A stretch of DNA of 64,000 nt from Mytilisepta virgata (lineage: Eukaryota > Mollusca > Bivalvia > Mytilida > Mytilidae): contig CM051516.1 in the NCBI GenBank assembly GCA_028015205.1, forward strand, positions 52,828,230 through 52,892,229, given 5' to 3'. Position 1 is the stretch's first letter; every line of letters starts with the position of its first letter. The position numbers were made by a program, and so were the translations under genes. Below, in pieces: positions 1-19,771 of this stretch. The notes below the pieces were generated by a model that was given only the letters and a program-made list of their open reading frames with translations, did not search any database and was not told the origin of the DNA.

Positions 1-57
1 GATTGTAAAATAATCTAGACTTTGAATTCTTTCAATAAAAAAAATACATGCAGTTTT

Positions 58-156
58 TGGTTTTTGTTTTTGTTTTTTGTTGTTTTTTGTTCTTTTTGTT
101 GTTGTTTTTTTTTTTTTTTTTTTTTTTTTTTTCTTTTTTTTTTTTTGGGGGGGGGG
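58..156. repeat. poly-T tract ending in a G run
   Basis: A T-rich tract with scattered G passes into nearly pure T and then ten G (147-156). It is low complexity, possibly an old retroposon tail read from the other strand or simple slippage. Nothing else is recognisable from 1 to about 800, apart from general AT-rich sequence upstream of the Runx gene. Confidence 0.85.
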
Positions 157-816
157 TCATCTAATGTCTGTGACTAGTATTCTAAGTTTACTCTACCCTT
201 GCCACTCCAAGTGGAAATTATGGGAAAGATATTTTTATTAAAGCTCTAGAATATTTTGAAAAATGTTTCTTTTTTTCACTAAATACAAACATTAATATAA
301 TGTAATTGATGCCGAAGACTATAATATTTATAACATAATTTTAAGGAATATTATCACACTTGGTTACGTTTTAATATAGGCATTATTTTGCCAAAAATTA
401 CGTTCTGTTTAATATTTTATACATCTTAGATATTTGTGAAATTTTTGAAAATTTTTCTAATTTCGTTTAAATTTCCTCCGAATGAAAACTTGAAGAGTTT
501 AAGGGAAAAAGATTTGTCATTTCTTATATTTACTCCTTCGCGATGTTAAAAATAATATTTGTAAACTTTTGTGTATTCAGTCATTAGATATTCAGGTGTG
601 ACAATATGATTGACAGGTGAAAAAAAACATTGCGCAAATAATATAGTCCCAGATAGGCACTGAGATAAATTTCTTATTATCTAAATGACACCCACTTCTG
701 AATAAAAAAATACCGATAATTTTTCACAAAATATATTTTGAAAAGGTAAACACACGAGAATGCTCTTTGTTTATGAAGAAAATAATTTAATATTGGCGTA
801 GGGATTTTAATGCTAA

Positions 817-896
817 TGAGTCACATTTGATAGGAGTGGCTTATCGACTAAAACCACTAACAAACCATATTTTCATTCATAAACCACAAGTGTGGC
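817..896 (+). promoter_or_regulatory. Putative proximal Runx promoter: AP-1 site and two RUNX-type sites
   Basis: TGAGTCA, a perfect AP-1 consensus, lies at 817-823. AACCACT lies at 852-858 and AACCACA at 882-888; the latter is the reverse of the RUNX consensus TGTGGTT. A further TGTGG half lies at 891-895. The cluster is 85-160 bases upstream of the Runx ATG. Vertebrate RUNX promoters are known to contain RUNX sites used for auto- and cross-regulation, so feedback control is a reasonable inference. No clear TATA box was identified and the start of transcription is unknown. Confidence 0.4.
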
Positions 897-960
897 AGAG
901 AGTTAGTTAGAACATTTAACATCAAAGTGTTTTGTATTTTATCGAACATATTGTGTATAA

Positions 961-8091
<7,131 letters not shown>

Positions 8092-9900
8092 CTTTCCGAT
8101 AAGTTTGAATGAAGTATATTGTTCAGAATTACACCATAAATGTAGTGTAATTACATTAAAATGGTGGACCAATTGTCGTTGCTTGTCAGCAACAGAGAGG
8201 ATGTGTACTCCTTTAGGACGGGGAATGTTGCAAGGCATTAATAGTGAAAGTTGGTGCTTATAATGGTTGTCTCAAAAATGATCTCAACCTGTGGAGTGGT
8301 CTTTTTTTTTGCAATACGGGAACACGACACGAAAGCTAGTCAGAATGTGATAAAATTGAGGAAAGTGCTATTTTCATTGTCAAACCAGACAAAAAATTGT
8401 TTACACTTTGTTTGTTGTAAAAGTTTGTCAAGCCTTTTCGATATTCTAGCTTTAAACATGTATTTGTGCAGTATTTCCCATGGTGTTGTATATTTACCAA
8501 CGCAATTTGTTGATCTCGATATATATATATATATTACAAAGTATGTGCATGGTGAGTTGTACGGGGCTGCCAAATGAAATTTCATCAGTGATAAAAAGAA
8601 TGGTGAAACGATTAAAAAAAGACATTAGACTTTTTCAGTTATTATATTTTTCCACCCACGATATCATATTAATAGAAACTTTTTGTCATTTTACTTTGTT
8701 TTTAATTGTTTTCCTTTTTGGTTATTTTATTTCTGTTACTCGAATTTATTATATGAACTTTATTCGATATCTTTGTTGGCCCTTGGTAATTACAAGAGTA
8801 TGGCATTTGAAAAACCTTAAAACGCGTTTTTATTTGCGTCCAATAATGGAAAAAATCTTAAGTATTCATTTGATGTGTACAAGGTTATTTTTGGAGGATC
8901 CTGACCAGTGCACGTAATCGTAAGAAAACGGTACAATTATTGATTGTTGAATTCTGTAAATCAAAAAGACGTTATGGAGAAAAAATAAGAAAAATCCATT
9001 ATTGGAAGAAATTAAAACCGATTTTTAAAAATCAGAAATGCATTTAAATATTTGTTTGTTTATTGAATTTGTTCAAACGACTTTATTGTTTAGATCTTGA
9101 AAATATATTCATATCATTATGATTTTGTATTTAGACTTTAATGTGAAGGGGAAGTTTTCCGTGAAGCCACTTTGTAGTAAGATTGTTTTATAAAAAGAAA
9201 CATGTTAGTCATTTTCTACCTCATTGTTTATTAACCTTAATATCTGAATCTTTTTTAAAAATCTAAACATTCTGAAAATACCATATAGATTTTTCCTGGG
9301 AAGTGAAAAGGGGGTTAAGATCTGAGTGAGTTTTGAATAACTCGTGCAGTGGTGTAGCTTACCTTCTTCTAAAGGTGAGGTAAATATATTTTCTTCCCCA
9401 GCCAAAAGGACACGGATAAAGAATTTAAACTGGATTTTCCTACGAAAAAATCAAATCCGGTTATTACAAATACAGTAGGTTGGCGATGTACTGCGGGCGG
9501 ATAGTCCGTCTAAAATTGAAATTAAATTTTTTTAATTGGTTAAAAATTGAAAGTTGCCTCAATGGAAACTACGCCGCTGTTTTATGATACAAATTGTTTT
9601 GTCTAATGATAATTGAATAAAACCAGTGAATATATTTAAACCACGGAAAGAGGTCTTTTCACATTTGTCATTTTATTCCATGGTCTTAAAGACTTCCTTA
9701 AATTATAAATGCTTTTTGTACTTTTAAATGATCGCACTATTGTGTGGTTAATATGTATTTTGTAATAAAACCATAAAATCAGTTGTTATATCAGTTTGAT
9801 TGTTTGTCCTATACATTTTCAGCAATATATTTGTATAAGAACTAATTGCTGTTCTTCATCGAGCATACTTTTAGAAGTAGCATTCAATAAAGTAAACACT
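8092..9900 (+). other. Runx 3' UTR and flank with candidate poly(A) signals
   Basis: AT-rich sequence without protein-like ORFs. AATAAA occurs at 9616-9621, 9764-9769 and 9886-9891, so the 3' UTR may run 1.5-1.8 kb. A short (AT)n tract lies at about 8519-8533. Which signal is used cannot be told from sequence. Confidence 0.5.
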
Positions 9901-10169
9901 CGAGATTGATTTCTTTTGCTGATAATAAGGAAATATGATCTTGCATACAAGACCCGCCTCGTTATAATATGCCTTACCTACGAAGGGACTGCATATTAGT
10001 TTTTTGTGTCTATATACTTATAGTTAGTTGTATACGTTAATGGGACCCAGTACTATCTTCGTTCTATATTACACTCTATTTTAGGACTTTCCATACCTTA
10101 TCCATCAATTTTCATATAGCAGATACACAGCTATCATTATTTGCTATTTTTGTAAATACCTATATATTT

Positions 10170-10325
10170 TATTTCATAGGATGTTAGCTCAACACCCTGT
10201 CATCATTTTTAACTATACCAATATTTCGTATTCCATAAGATGTTGGCTCAACACCCTTTCATCATTTTTAGCTATACCAATATTTTTTATTCCATAGAAT
10301 GTAAGCTCTACATCCCTTCATCATT
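10170..10325. repeat. Tandem repeat, 59-bp unit, about 2.6 copies
   Basis: The phrase around CATAGGATGTTAGCTCAACA recurs from 10175, 10234 and 10293, giving a constant period of 59 bases with a few substitutions between copies. Confidence 0.8.
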
Positions 10326-11169
10326 GATGAAAATATGTTCGAAATTCACGTAAATAAAAGTTCATATTGCATATACCTATATAAACAGCAAAGGATCAGG
10401 ATAAAAATATCGACGAAATTTGTTTTTGGTCTATGGTGTGATCATGCCTCGTTTTATTTTAGGAATTCGCTTCAAGGTTGAATAGTACATTCGTTACATA
10501 TTTTCACGCACAAACAACACCGCTTTTATGAATATTTAATTGTTTATTTCATAAATCCGGATACATCTGTCTTTTTCGTCAAACATCCATCTTTTTAGGA
10601 CATAATCTGACGTCAGTAAACAAGTGGTCTTCCGTATAAAATTACAATCACTTATTATCTTTTGGAAAAATGTGCGTCACAGTGATTCATTTTTACACTC
10701 AGTAAACGGTATGACTAATATTTTGGTACAGGTACTATCATTCGAACCAGATGGTGACAACAGTATTGCTCGAACTCCGCTATTGCATGCCTCGCCAGGA
10801 AAATGGTTCATCGCGTTGGTAGTTCTTATTTTTATAATACAGACAGTGATTAGGCACCATAACGGTAGCGATATTGCAAATTCCACGTTAAACAGACTTT
10901 ATGTTCAAATACACTGTAAAATTATCCTGCATTCCGAACTTCCAAACAAACAGCGATCCTATTGCTGTTCAACAAAGAACAAAATCTTACCATTTCACTG
11001 CGGCACGTTCAAGGTCCCTACCGCCGCCAACTTGCCACAAGTCTGTGTGTAATATTTTGTGCCTTTATAATTCCAATGTTGTTTTCAAAACATCAGATGC
11101 AGTAATTTCATTGGCTAACAGCAACTTTCGGTAAAAAGTTTATAACTTGATAAATTAATTTCATGACGT

Positions 11170-11189
11170 CGTGCGTATGAATACGCACG
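11170..11189. repeat. Short perfect inverted repeat
   Basis: CGTGCGTAT and ATACGCACG are separated by two bases, a perfect 9-bp hairpin arm. A TGACGT half-CRE precedes it at 11164-11169. The function is unknown. Confidence 0.5.
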
Positions 11190-11267
11190 CATGCAATAAT
11201 GTTAATTTCAAACGGAAAACTTCATATTTCTGCATTACTTTGGAATTAAATGTACAAGTAGTAAGGA

Positions 11268-11370
11268 TTATTTTTACGGAATTTATAAATGTGTAAACTC
11301 GGGCTTATCACTCACAAACTTTGCATAAAGCCCTTCCGAGTTTACACATTGATAAATTCCGTAAAAATAA
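11268..11370. mobile_element. Foldback/MITE-like inverted repeat
   Basis: The arm at 11268-11302 is repeated in reverse complement at 11336-11370 with only one or two differences, around a loop of about 33 bases. The inner arm ends are CTCGG and CCGAG. No protein is encoded. It could be a small foldback element or form a stem-loop in RNA. Confidence 0.75.
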
Positions 11371-12719
11371 CATTTATTACTATAATAATTTCTTTTTTTG
11401 CTAAAACAATTGCACCTCTACTGTCTATACTTCTTTAGTATCAAACGGTGTATGATAGTGAATAAGTATGGACAGAGAAGTGCTTTATTTTCATAGAAAA
11501 AAATAAAAATTACATGGGGACTTACAAGTAGCAAGTCTACCTACCGCCGGTATACCAGAAAGGTTAACTATTAATATGTCAATTCTGTCAAGTCAGTGCT
11601 ACCGAAGGACTATAGTATGTCCCAAATAAAAAAAGTTAATATTGTTTTCTATTGTGGTATCTATCAGTACACGGGATATTAGTACATTAAGTGTATTTGT
11701 CGCTTGTGTGTATTCCACTTTAAATAAAAAATTCAAGCTCGCTGGAAAACTTGACAGTAACACGGTTAAGGCTTTAATATCTAACTTAGCGGAAACGGAC
11801 AGGTTCAACCTGGGGTTCGACAAAACATTGTGGCTGTCGTGCTGGCCTGCGATTGGATAAGAATGAAGTTAAGATAATGCAGGGATTTTGTGCCAGGAAT
11901 TATTACGCTACATATTTTCGCTCACATTAAACCATCAAATTTGTATCCTGGCTTCTTGCAGTCACACGATATTTTGACACAGAAATTAAACTACGCAATA
12001 CCAATGTAATATGTAAGGCATGGGCAGTTTGTCATCATCTTTCATTGTAAATAATCGATGTCTATAAACAGTCGAGTTATACGTAGGAGTCGAGACAGCG
12101 ACAATTATAAAATAGCTTAATCTTTCTACTTATTTTTACATGTATACTCTATTTATGTTGACATAATTTAAGACGTAGAAATTTTACTTCTGCAAGTGGC
12201 AAATGTCCAAGATTGCTGCACATTAGAAAAAATGCAAAAATAATTCCAATAATTTTTTAAAAAAGACTATACTATGTAGGGAAAAAAAGCTAATAAATAA
12301 AAAAAAGTACCACCATTGACCTATACAAAAACAGTTTATATACAACACTTTGATTTTTTGAACTTATATAAAATACCGCACACCAAATTCACACAAAAAT
12401 TAATTCAATGTGATAAAATAACTGTGTCTCAAAATACAATTAAGGAAATAATGTCCATAAGAAAGATGGAAATATAGTCCTTGAGTGTGAAGAACCTGCT
12501 ATGAAAAAGTTCATGTTGAAGGTAATCTAGTTTTTATTGTGCTGTCTTGTTTCTAATTGTTTATTGTGCTTTTGAGTCTTTCAGTTTTATTCATTTCATC
12601 CCATCTCTATTGTTCTTATTGTGTTAAGTTTATTACATGGTTTTTTAAGTTGATTGTGTTGTTTTTTTGTCTTGCCTTTAGTTTTCGATCTTACGGACTT
12701 TCCCGCTGTTTTTTGTAGC

Positions 12720-12977
12720 TTTGGTATTCTTTTTTTTTGTCGCTATTGCCTGCCTTTTATTCCTTTTTCGATATTACTTGCATATTAATCTTTTTGTCGA
12801 TATTGCCTGCCTTTCTTTCACTTTGCCGATATCGCCTGCCTTTCATTTATTTTGCCGATGTGCCTGCCTTTCTTTCCATTTGTCGATATTGCATGCCTTT
12901 TAATCGTTTTGTCGATAATGTTTGCCTTTTATTCCTTTTGTCGATATTTCCTGTCTTTTATTCCCTTTGTTGATATT
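12720..12977. repeat. Minisatellite, about 29-bp unit, 8 copies
   Basis: The words TGTCGATATTGCCTGCC and close variants recur at about 12748, 12776, 12804, 12834, 12862, 12891, 12920 and 12949, a 28-30-base period. Because 29 is not a multiple of three, all three frames give similar Cys/Leu/Phe-rich peptides. The ORFs here are by-products of the repeat. Confidence 0.85.
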
Positions 12978-13261
12978 TAACTGAATGAAGTGTAAAAATC
13001 ATAACCTTATTTAATTCAAATCTATATTTAAAACAAAAACGGTCAGTAGATTGTCGAATGCAGCCAAAACTTCCACTCGACTAGAAATAACGTGGGAATT
13101 CTACAATAACAGCAGTGAAGCTAAATAACACACGATGAGAGGTTAAAGCTCATGCGATAAATTTATTTACTCATCATGAAAGAATATGGATAAATGTGAT
13201 TTATATCTGTACACGATATCATTTATTTTACAAGCTTCAATTGGACTTTTTTGTTAGACGC

Positions 13262-13380
13262 TTTGATCATTTTGGCATTTCAATCTACTCCACTATCTTT
13301 CGGCTTTAGTTCTTGAGCCTTGAGCAATGCTGATGAGAGGGTACATTGTCGAAATGTGTACATTCTGTATCACTGAAACT
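13262..13380 (+). repeat. Copy A of a dispersed repeat with hammerhead-like core
   Basis: Shares with the 24.1-24.6 kb copies the phrases TTTGATCATTTTGGCATTT and TTGAGC, followed by CTGATGAG (13330-13337) and CGAAATGTG (13350-13358). The spacing of CTGANGA, GAAA and a following stem resembles a hammerhead ribozyme core, but the stem II bases are degenerate here. It is divergent and single, so it is probably an old copy. Confidence 0.5.
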
Positions 13381-15211
13381 TAATTATACACGTGTAATAA
13401 GATAATTCATCTCCTCGAAATCACAATTCATTACTAATATTTCTAATTCACTAGGATGCATTCATACACCAAATAACTGATTTATGTTTCTTGATTGATT
13501 TGGTTAAAGACCAGTTGCAATTTTTAAATGCACACTCAGGACGAGAATTGCTTGGTTTGATATGAAGTCCTGATTTGTTTTAGACTGACATACTGGAACT
13601 GATTTTTTAAAGTGGTAGCTCACAATTAAGGCAAGCGTTATACCACCCATAAGTGTGGCTCTGACCCTTGTCTTTGCTCTATCTCCTAATTTCAAGATGA
13701 TTAGTGCAGAAGCTGCAAATACAAATCTTTAAAGTAGTTGTTTTGGCCCGACCAGGGAGTGAACCCAAGAATTCCTACACTCGAGGTTTACACACTACTA
13801 CAAGAGCAAACAAACTATGAAACATACTCAATTTTCACCTCATACATTATATATACAAGTAACCCAGTTTTACATATCTATACCCAAGCCCGTCATCTGT
13901 TGATAATATCAAACTCTATATAGAGGACCCATAGAGACGATACTACGGCTCAAAACATTTCGAAACCGAAAACAAAAATATAAACGCAATAAATTCGTGG
14001 GATCCTTTTATTTACGTTATATCATCTGTTCGTTAAAAAAATTCATTAAGACAAGGAATGGAAAGTCAATGTTCAATTTAATTATCCATAATCTCTAAAC
14101 TCCAGATGAAATTAATAATGTATAATATTCATGTTATGTATTTAATAATAAGTTAAAACAAATTCAAGGAAACTTTTGATGTTAAATATAGCTAACCTTG
14201 ACACAATATTGCACGAGTCTTATTTAAATGCTTTGGTAATTTTTTTTGATGAATATACTTAATCTGAAAGCCATTAATAACATAGTAGAGTCGTGATTCC
14301 ATTCAAAACCATGGTAATTGTCAAAGGAATGTTATGTAATGATACAATCACGATAAACCATTACGGTTAGACAACAGACACATCTGCACTTCGACTATGA
14401 TATTATTGACTTGAGCTTCCCGAAACTAAGACATATCTGCATTGCCATTTCCTTAGCGTTGGCTTTTAAGTTTAAACTGTTTTATAATTTAAATCTGCTC
14501 TGTAACAGTTGGAAATCATTTAATTATAAAGAACCGAACCTAAAACATATAAGAAAAGTCGAAATTAAAAGTCGTATCTGCTAGAACTGAAACGCTCATT
14601 GCATTTAACCTATTGTTATGGCTGTTTGGATTTATCCTACTTTCCCTTAGTCAAAGTAAAACAAAACGATTGGACCGCATTGCCATAGTTTAATAAATCT
14701 AAAGACGAAATTGACTTAATCAGTATATTTAGATAATTCATTGTTTTTCCATGTTCGGGAGAAAATTGGTAAAATCAAAATCAGTATATACAAATATGAC
14801 ATTATTTTTACAAGGAACAAATGCAGAGGTTTTACAAATAGAAATCATTAAATGATCAAGAAAACACGCACACATGAGAAATCAATCATCTGATTCATGT
14901 GCATTGCTCAGTGAAAAAGAAAAAAAAATGGCAATACTCAGTGTATAGTATTGATATCTTCAACATTCTCTTAAAAGGTTATACTTTCGTTTGTCTAAAT
15001 TTTCATTTAGAATTAGTTAATATAGTCATCAATTATTACTAACTGCAACTCTTTTCCAAGTCTCTTCATTACATTATCAGACTAGTATCTGAAATATATG
15101 CAGAAAAAAGATTATGACAAAAGGAACAGGATACAAATGACAGCAAGACTCCAGAAACAAGATGGTAAAGAAAAACACAAATAAAGATCATATAATATCA
15201 AATAAATAAAT

Positions 15212-15446
15212 ATGGAACACCACAGCTGTCTTATGTTCATTTTCAAATTTTTTGTTATGTCCATTTGTTGTTTTATTAAGTCAATTAATTGCACATAACA
15301 AAATAAAAATTAACTCAATAAATAATATTTGAACAAAACAACATAAGAACAAACAAAACAATCAGAAAAATTGACTTAATAAAACATTAACAAATGGACA
15401 TAACAAAATTTTGAAAATGAACATAAGACAGCTGTGGCGTTCCATA
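15212..15446. mobile_element. Long near-perfect foldback element
   Basis: The arm starting at about 15213 (GGAACACCACAGCTGTCTTA) and running to about 15286 is repeated in reverse complement from about 15369 to 15444, with few mismatches. The arms are about 75 bases around a loop of about 80 bases. There is no coding capacity. The form is that of a MITE or foldback transposon, and its RNA would make a long hairpin. Both flanks are ATAAATA-rich, so a target duplication is hard to fix. Confidence 0.85.
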
Positions 15447-18070
15447 AATAAACGTAAGTTCAGTACAAAACGTTGGATCTTTATTCCGAACAATGCTAAT
15501 AGTTTTGTATTTCTAATTACATACATGAACGAATCGGGATATTCCGTATTTATTTACTGCCTATGATATGACATGTTCTGCAGAATCAAATCTGCATCCA
15601 TGAAGACAGTCTTTTCAATAATTATTTACAGTCTTTTTTAGTAGCTATGCACACTGCCTAAGTTCACTGTTGCAAAATAATGGGCTTCTTATATTTTGTT
15701 TTCACAGGAAAAAATACCAAACTACATCAATAGTTTATTAATATACGTGGAATTTCATAACTATTTTTGTGAATTTTCACAGACTTAAATAATTTACTTC
15801 TTTTTGTGAAAAAATAATCTCACTCTGTACCTCGAAAATTCAAATCTTAGTACGTCATAAATTGATTAACTTTAGCTCAAACAAAATACCGGAAACTTTC
15901 AATAAATATATTGCGTTATGTTTGAGCTATTCAACATTTTATTGTGTGTTTAAGGTAATAGTGATTTTGAGCCAACGTATGTACAATATTGAAGCCTAAT
16001 TACGAAAAACCTTGGTGCTTTAGAAATGTTTATGAGTAGATTCAAATGTCAAAATTGACCGAAAGCGCAAAAGGACAGTATTCCTTGACTTCAATAAAAG
16101 TTTATTATTTACTCTTAAGCCGGCATGTAGACCAAATGTCCACTGACTCTATTATTAATAAGCCATTTGCAATTGTATCTAGATCTCTTGAAAAGAAAGG
16201 TCAGAGAGGCAAGAGAAATTTCGCATATGTTGTCATACTAATTTGCTAAAAGAAAAAAAAAACTTGAGAATGTTGTAAATCCATCAATAACAACACTATA
16301 TAAATAAAACTAAACAAATAAAACAAAATAATGAGATTATAGACACGAAGATGTTTATGACATCCTTGCTGTCATAGGTGGAAAATTGAAATAACCCACA
16401 ACGGCACTGGTGGTTTACCTCAAAGAATCCATTACAATAGGAAGGTAAGTTAATAAATCTTTACTTTATGTATCTGTAGCTATACATTTTACATCGGTAG
16501 TTGACACTGACCATGCTAAATACTTCCCGATTATTTTATCATTGTCATGTTGAAAAACAAAGAATAACTTGTAATTGTTTGATATATGTTGCGGTCACAT
16601 TGTACCAGTCCGTTATGTTACCTGTCTATGTTTTAACTTTGTTCTCATTGTCACATGAGTATGTCGAGAGGCGGGTACAGGAGTCAACATGACTGCTTGG
16701 TCATATTTCATTTGTGCCTTACTCGTTTACCATATTTATAAACTGAAAATAGGTCTAAACATAGGGTTGGGGGCAATGCACTTGGAACTGTTTTATCTTC
16801 GAGTCTGGAACTTTTTGTTGCGTTTGCGCTGAAGATAATTCTACTATCTATTTATGGTTGCATGTCCTGGAATCAGCCCAAAACTGATAACCCATTGACA
16901 GAACTTTACTTCATATTGGGTATTTGTGTAGGGTCCGAGTTTCTTTCAATCTCATTGTTCTGTTTTCTTTCAATTTATTTTATTCCTGTATTTTTTCTCT
17001 GATTTTTTTTGTCTCGTGTGAAGATTATATTTTATGGTTTATTACATTGATTTTATCTGCTATAAAAGATATTACATCTTCACTGCCCCATAGTCATTCG
17101 TTTTTAATCTTGCATTTAATTTTCATCAAAATATTAATTCATATAAATTAATTTTTACTGATGGATTGCTTTACATGTAAAAGTGAAGGAGGTACAGCGT
17201 AATTACATCGCCTACATTGTGTACCGTATGTTTATCCAAACATTCTCCGTATAAACAATGTATAGGTTCACCACACAATCACAGACATGATACTATAACA
17301 ATAATCGGCCACCACCTATTTTCTAAAAACCACAGAATTCTGCTACAAACAAAGAAAAACGATATAAATCCTAAAAAGAAATTGCAACCAACCACGAATT
17401 TAGTATACTTCCATTATCCACAAAACAAAACACTGCAGGCCGTTGAAATGTATTAGGTAAATATTTCACTTCTGCAAGCAACGGTATGGATGCCATCGAT
17501 TTTGAAAATGTTTCACATCATGACCTATTTACCAGAGGTAACACTAAACTGTTTCCATTACTTTTACATTACCTATTAAACCTTCAAATGGCTCTATTCC
17601 GTGGATTTTGTATGCAGGAAAATACAAGACAAAACAAATTTCAATGAAAAAAATATACCTTTTCCTAATGCCGAGGAGAAAGCTATAAAAACCAACGACT
17701 GTTCTTGACATCAAAACAAATTTAGCAAATTAAAAAATTAAAGAAGGCACATTAGCACAAACATAACACCAGTCTTATTAATATTGCTGAAATCATCAAT
17801 ACTGTCACAATAAATATGTTGCTTCCGTACACATCGTCTTATAAACATCGTTTGTACGGCAATATATATCGGCATTTCATGAATTGGAGGGTACTAAACT
17901 GAAACCTTACTCAATACTTTTTTGACCAGACTATTTATTTATATTTATTTATGACTAAACCGTTCTTCTGGGAGATTTGATGTGGCAGGTGGGAGTTTCT
18001 GTAACGTAAATTTCACATAGGTCTGGGTTATGACATTGCTTTTTTCTTTACTGGACATTACTCAAAGAAG

Positions 18071-18243
18071 AATAATAGGTTCTCATAGAGTTCAAAATGA
18101 AGACTGTGAAATCTTCAACGAGTTTTTAAAATTCACGTCTTTCCCGAGTGGAGCGCAGCAGAACGAGGGCAAAGACGCTACATTTTAAAAACGAGTTAAA
18201 ATTTTCCAGTTCTTCATATTTGAAAGAGTGTAAATACCTATTG
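18071..18243. mobile_element. Foldback element with AATAGGT...ACCTATT ends
   Basis: The left part (AATAGGT at about 18073, then GAAGACTG, ACGAGTTTTTAAAAT and GTCTTTCCCGAG) is mirrored on the right (CGAGGGCAAAGAC, ATTTTAAAAACGAGT, CAGTTCTTCA, ACCTATT). The whole folds into one imperfect stem around a GC-rich centre at 18146-18163. It carries no ORF. Confidence 0.7.
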
Positions 18244-18924
18244 TTTTCGTAAAAACAGGGGTTTTAGGCCTCACACACCTATGTATTTTCAGTATGAACA
18301 ATCGAAAAGGTATAGTGACGTTACTTTTGTTTGGTCAAGAGTCACAATAAACGAATGTAATAAGGATTCTTATTGGACGTCATATCGAGTTAAGACGAAC
18401 GCACGTGAACTCGTCTCCACTCGGTCGTCTCAACTCGAAAACGGCCATTTATGGAAGAATGCGTGTTGTTTGTAAGATTATATCATGATCATCACTGCGA
18501 TTGCCATCATGAAGAATATTTCTGGACTATGCCGTACAGCAATAGGCTGAATAGGGAAACACGTATTTGTACTTATCTTAAGAAATGTTTCTTCCTTGAT
18601 CTTGCAAATTAAATATCTCCGGACTTACTTGTAATTTGCATCAAATTAGGCCTCTACATGAATGTGATTGTTCAAAAATAACCCCAGCACTACCAAGCAT
18701 TCTTTTTATAGTTCTTCTATTTGTTGATAGTTCCACCCTTATATTTTTTACATGTGTGTAATTGGCAAATGATCTGATTTTTGAAAACTACTTAAACATT
18801 TAGATATTAACTTTGTGATTCTTGCGTATGTTTTTGTAACGGGGCTTCCCCGTATATGATAGAAGTTATAGAACTGTAGCAGGATTATATTAACCCTCAT
18901 TAGCTGCGATAGTGGAACACTCCA

Positions 18925-18985
18925 TTACACCGTTGGTAGTGCGCTGAACTACTGAACCAAAAGTTCCGAGTTAGATCCCCGGTTG
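18925..18985 (+). repeat. Possible degenerate tRNA-derived SINE head
   Basis: A box-A-like word TGGTAGTGCGC at 18934-18944 and a box-B-like word GAGTTAGATCCCC at 18968-18980 have tRNA-like spacing. No cloverleaf or anticodon stem is convincing, so this is not a tRNA gene. The body downstream is unlike the V-SINE at 19.5 kb. Confidence 0.3.
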
Positions 18986-19474
18986 CTGCCGTAGGTAGTT
19001 TTGGACCACGTTTTGTTATAGACAGTCCCCAATGCGAATTATGGTATGCACAGTATATTTGTTTATTCAAGAACCAATTCACATCTGCCAAATCTAGATA
19101 TATTTGTTCTGTTTATAGTAGTATATCATTTAAAGCCGTTCGTTTTTTCCCGAATTCTAAGTAAGTTCTACAGATAGAATATCATGTATCGAAATGTCAG
19201 TGCATGACAATGGATATAACGGGATATGTTATGCTATACCACTGGAGAATGCCTTTTATGGTGGAATTTAAGTTTCGGAGCGTATCACCGTCTTGAAAAT
19301 TTTCTGGTACACATGTAATTGTATGTAATAGATTCTATGATAACAATTTTCATGCATAATTGTTCATATTTAAATGAAACTTTCAAATCATTTTTTGGGA
19401 CACTGAAGAGTGGCGTTGTCCTTTGACTCTTTTGTCTTTTCCTTTTACAACTCTTTGGTATTTGGATCTACTGT

Positions 19475-19771
19475 TCAACATTTTGAGGGGCCTCGGTGAC
19501 CGAGTGGTGTAGGTAGTTCGTCGTTACTACTAATGATCACTAGCCTGTCAACACTGAGGTTGTGAGTTCGGATCTCACATGTGGCGGGGTGTGTTCGACT
19601 CCGATCTAAATTGACAAGGATTGCCAATTTCCCTACCGAATGTCGGTGGTTCTCTCCTCTCTCCGAGTACTCCGGCTTCCTTCACCAATAAAAACTGGCC
19701 ACCGCGAAAGAGCCAAATGTGCTGAAAACGGCGTAAAACCCCAGACAACCAAACAAACATCAACATTTTGA
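19475..19771 (+). mobile_element. Full-length V-SINE (RUDI-like) with 12-bp target-site duplication
   Basis: The SINE body is 19487-19759. The head GGGGCCTCGGTGACCGAGTGG with box A (GACCGAGTGGT) and box B (GAGTTCGGATCTC near 19566) is tRNA-derived. The central part (TACTCCGGCTTCCTTCACCA) has the V-domain form of V-SINEs, and the tail ends in CAAACAAACA. The body is flanked by identical 12-mers TCAACATTTTGA at 19475-19486 and 19760-19771, which proves retroposition and suggests a fairly recent insertion. RUDI is a V-SINE family known to be widespread in molluscs. Assignment to that exact family is inference. Confidence 0.88.

Noticed and set aside
10624..11052. 142-codon ORF with a hydrophobic segment
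   Set aside because: It starts with a non-ATG codon, has no recognised domain and no splice or promoter context, and overlaps another ORF of similar length in a different frame.
12721..12973. Cys/Phe/Leu-rich overlapping ORFs
   Set aside because: A 29-bp minisatellite read in several frames.
17217..17456. 79-codon ORF with Cys and His residues
   Set aside because: The spacing does not fit a known zinc finger. No neighbours or splice context. Possibly a retroelement relic, but unsupported.
18925..18985. tRNA gene
   Set aside because: Box A and B words are present but no cloverleaf, acceptor stem or anticodon arm can be drawn. Kept only as a weak SINE-head candidate.
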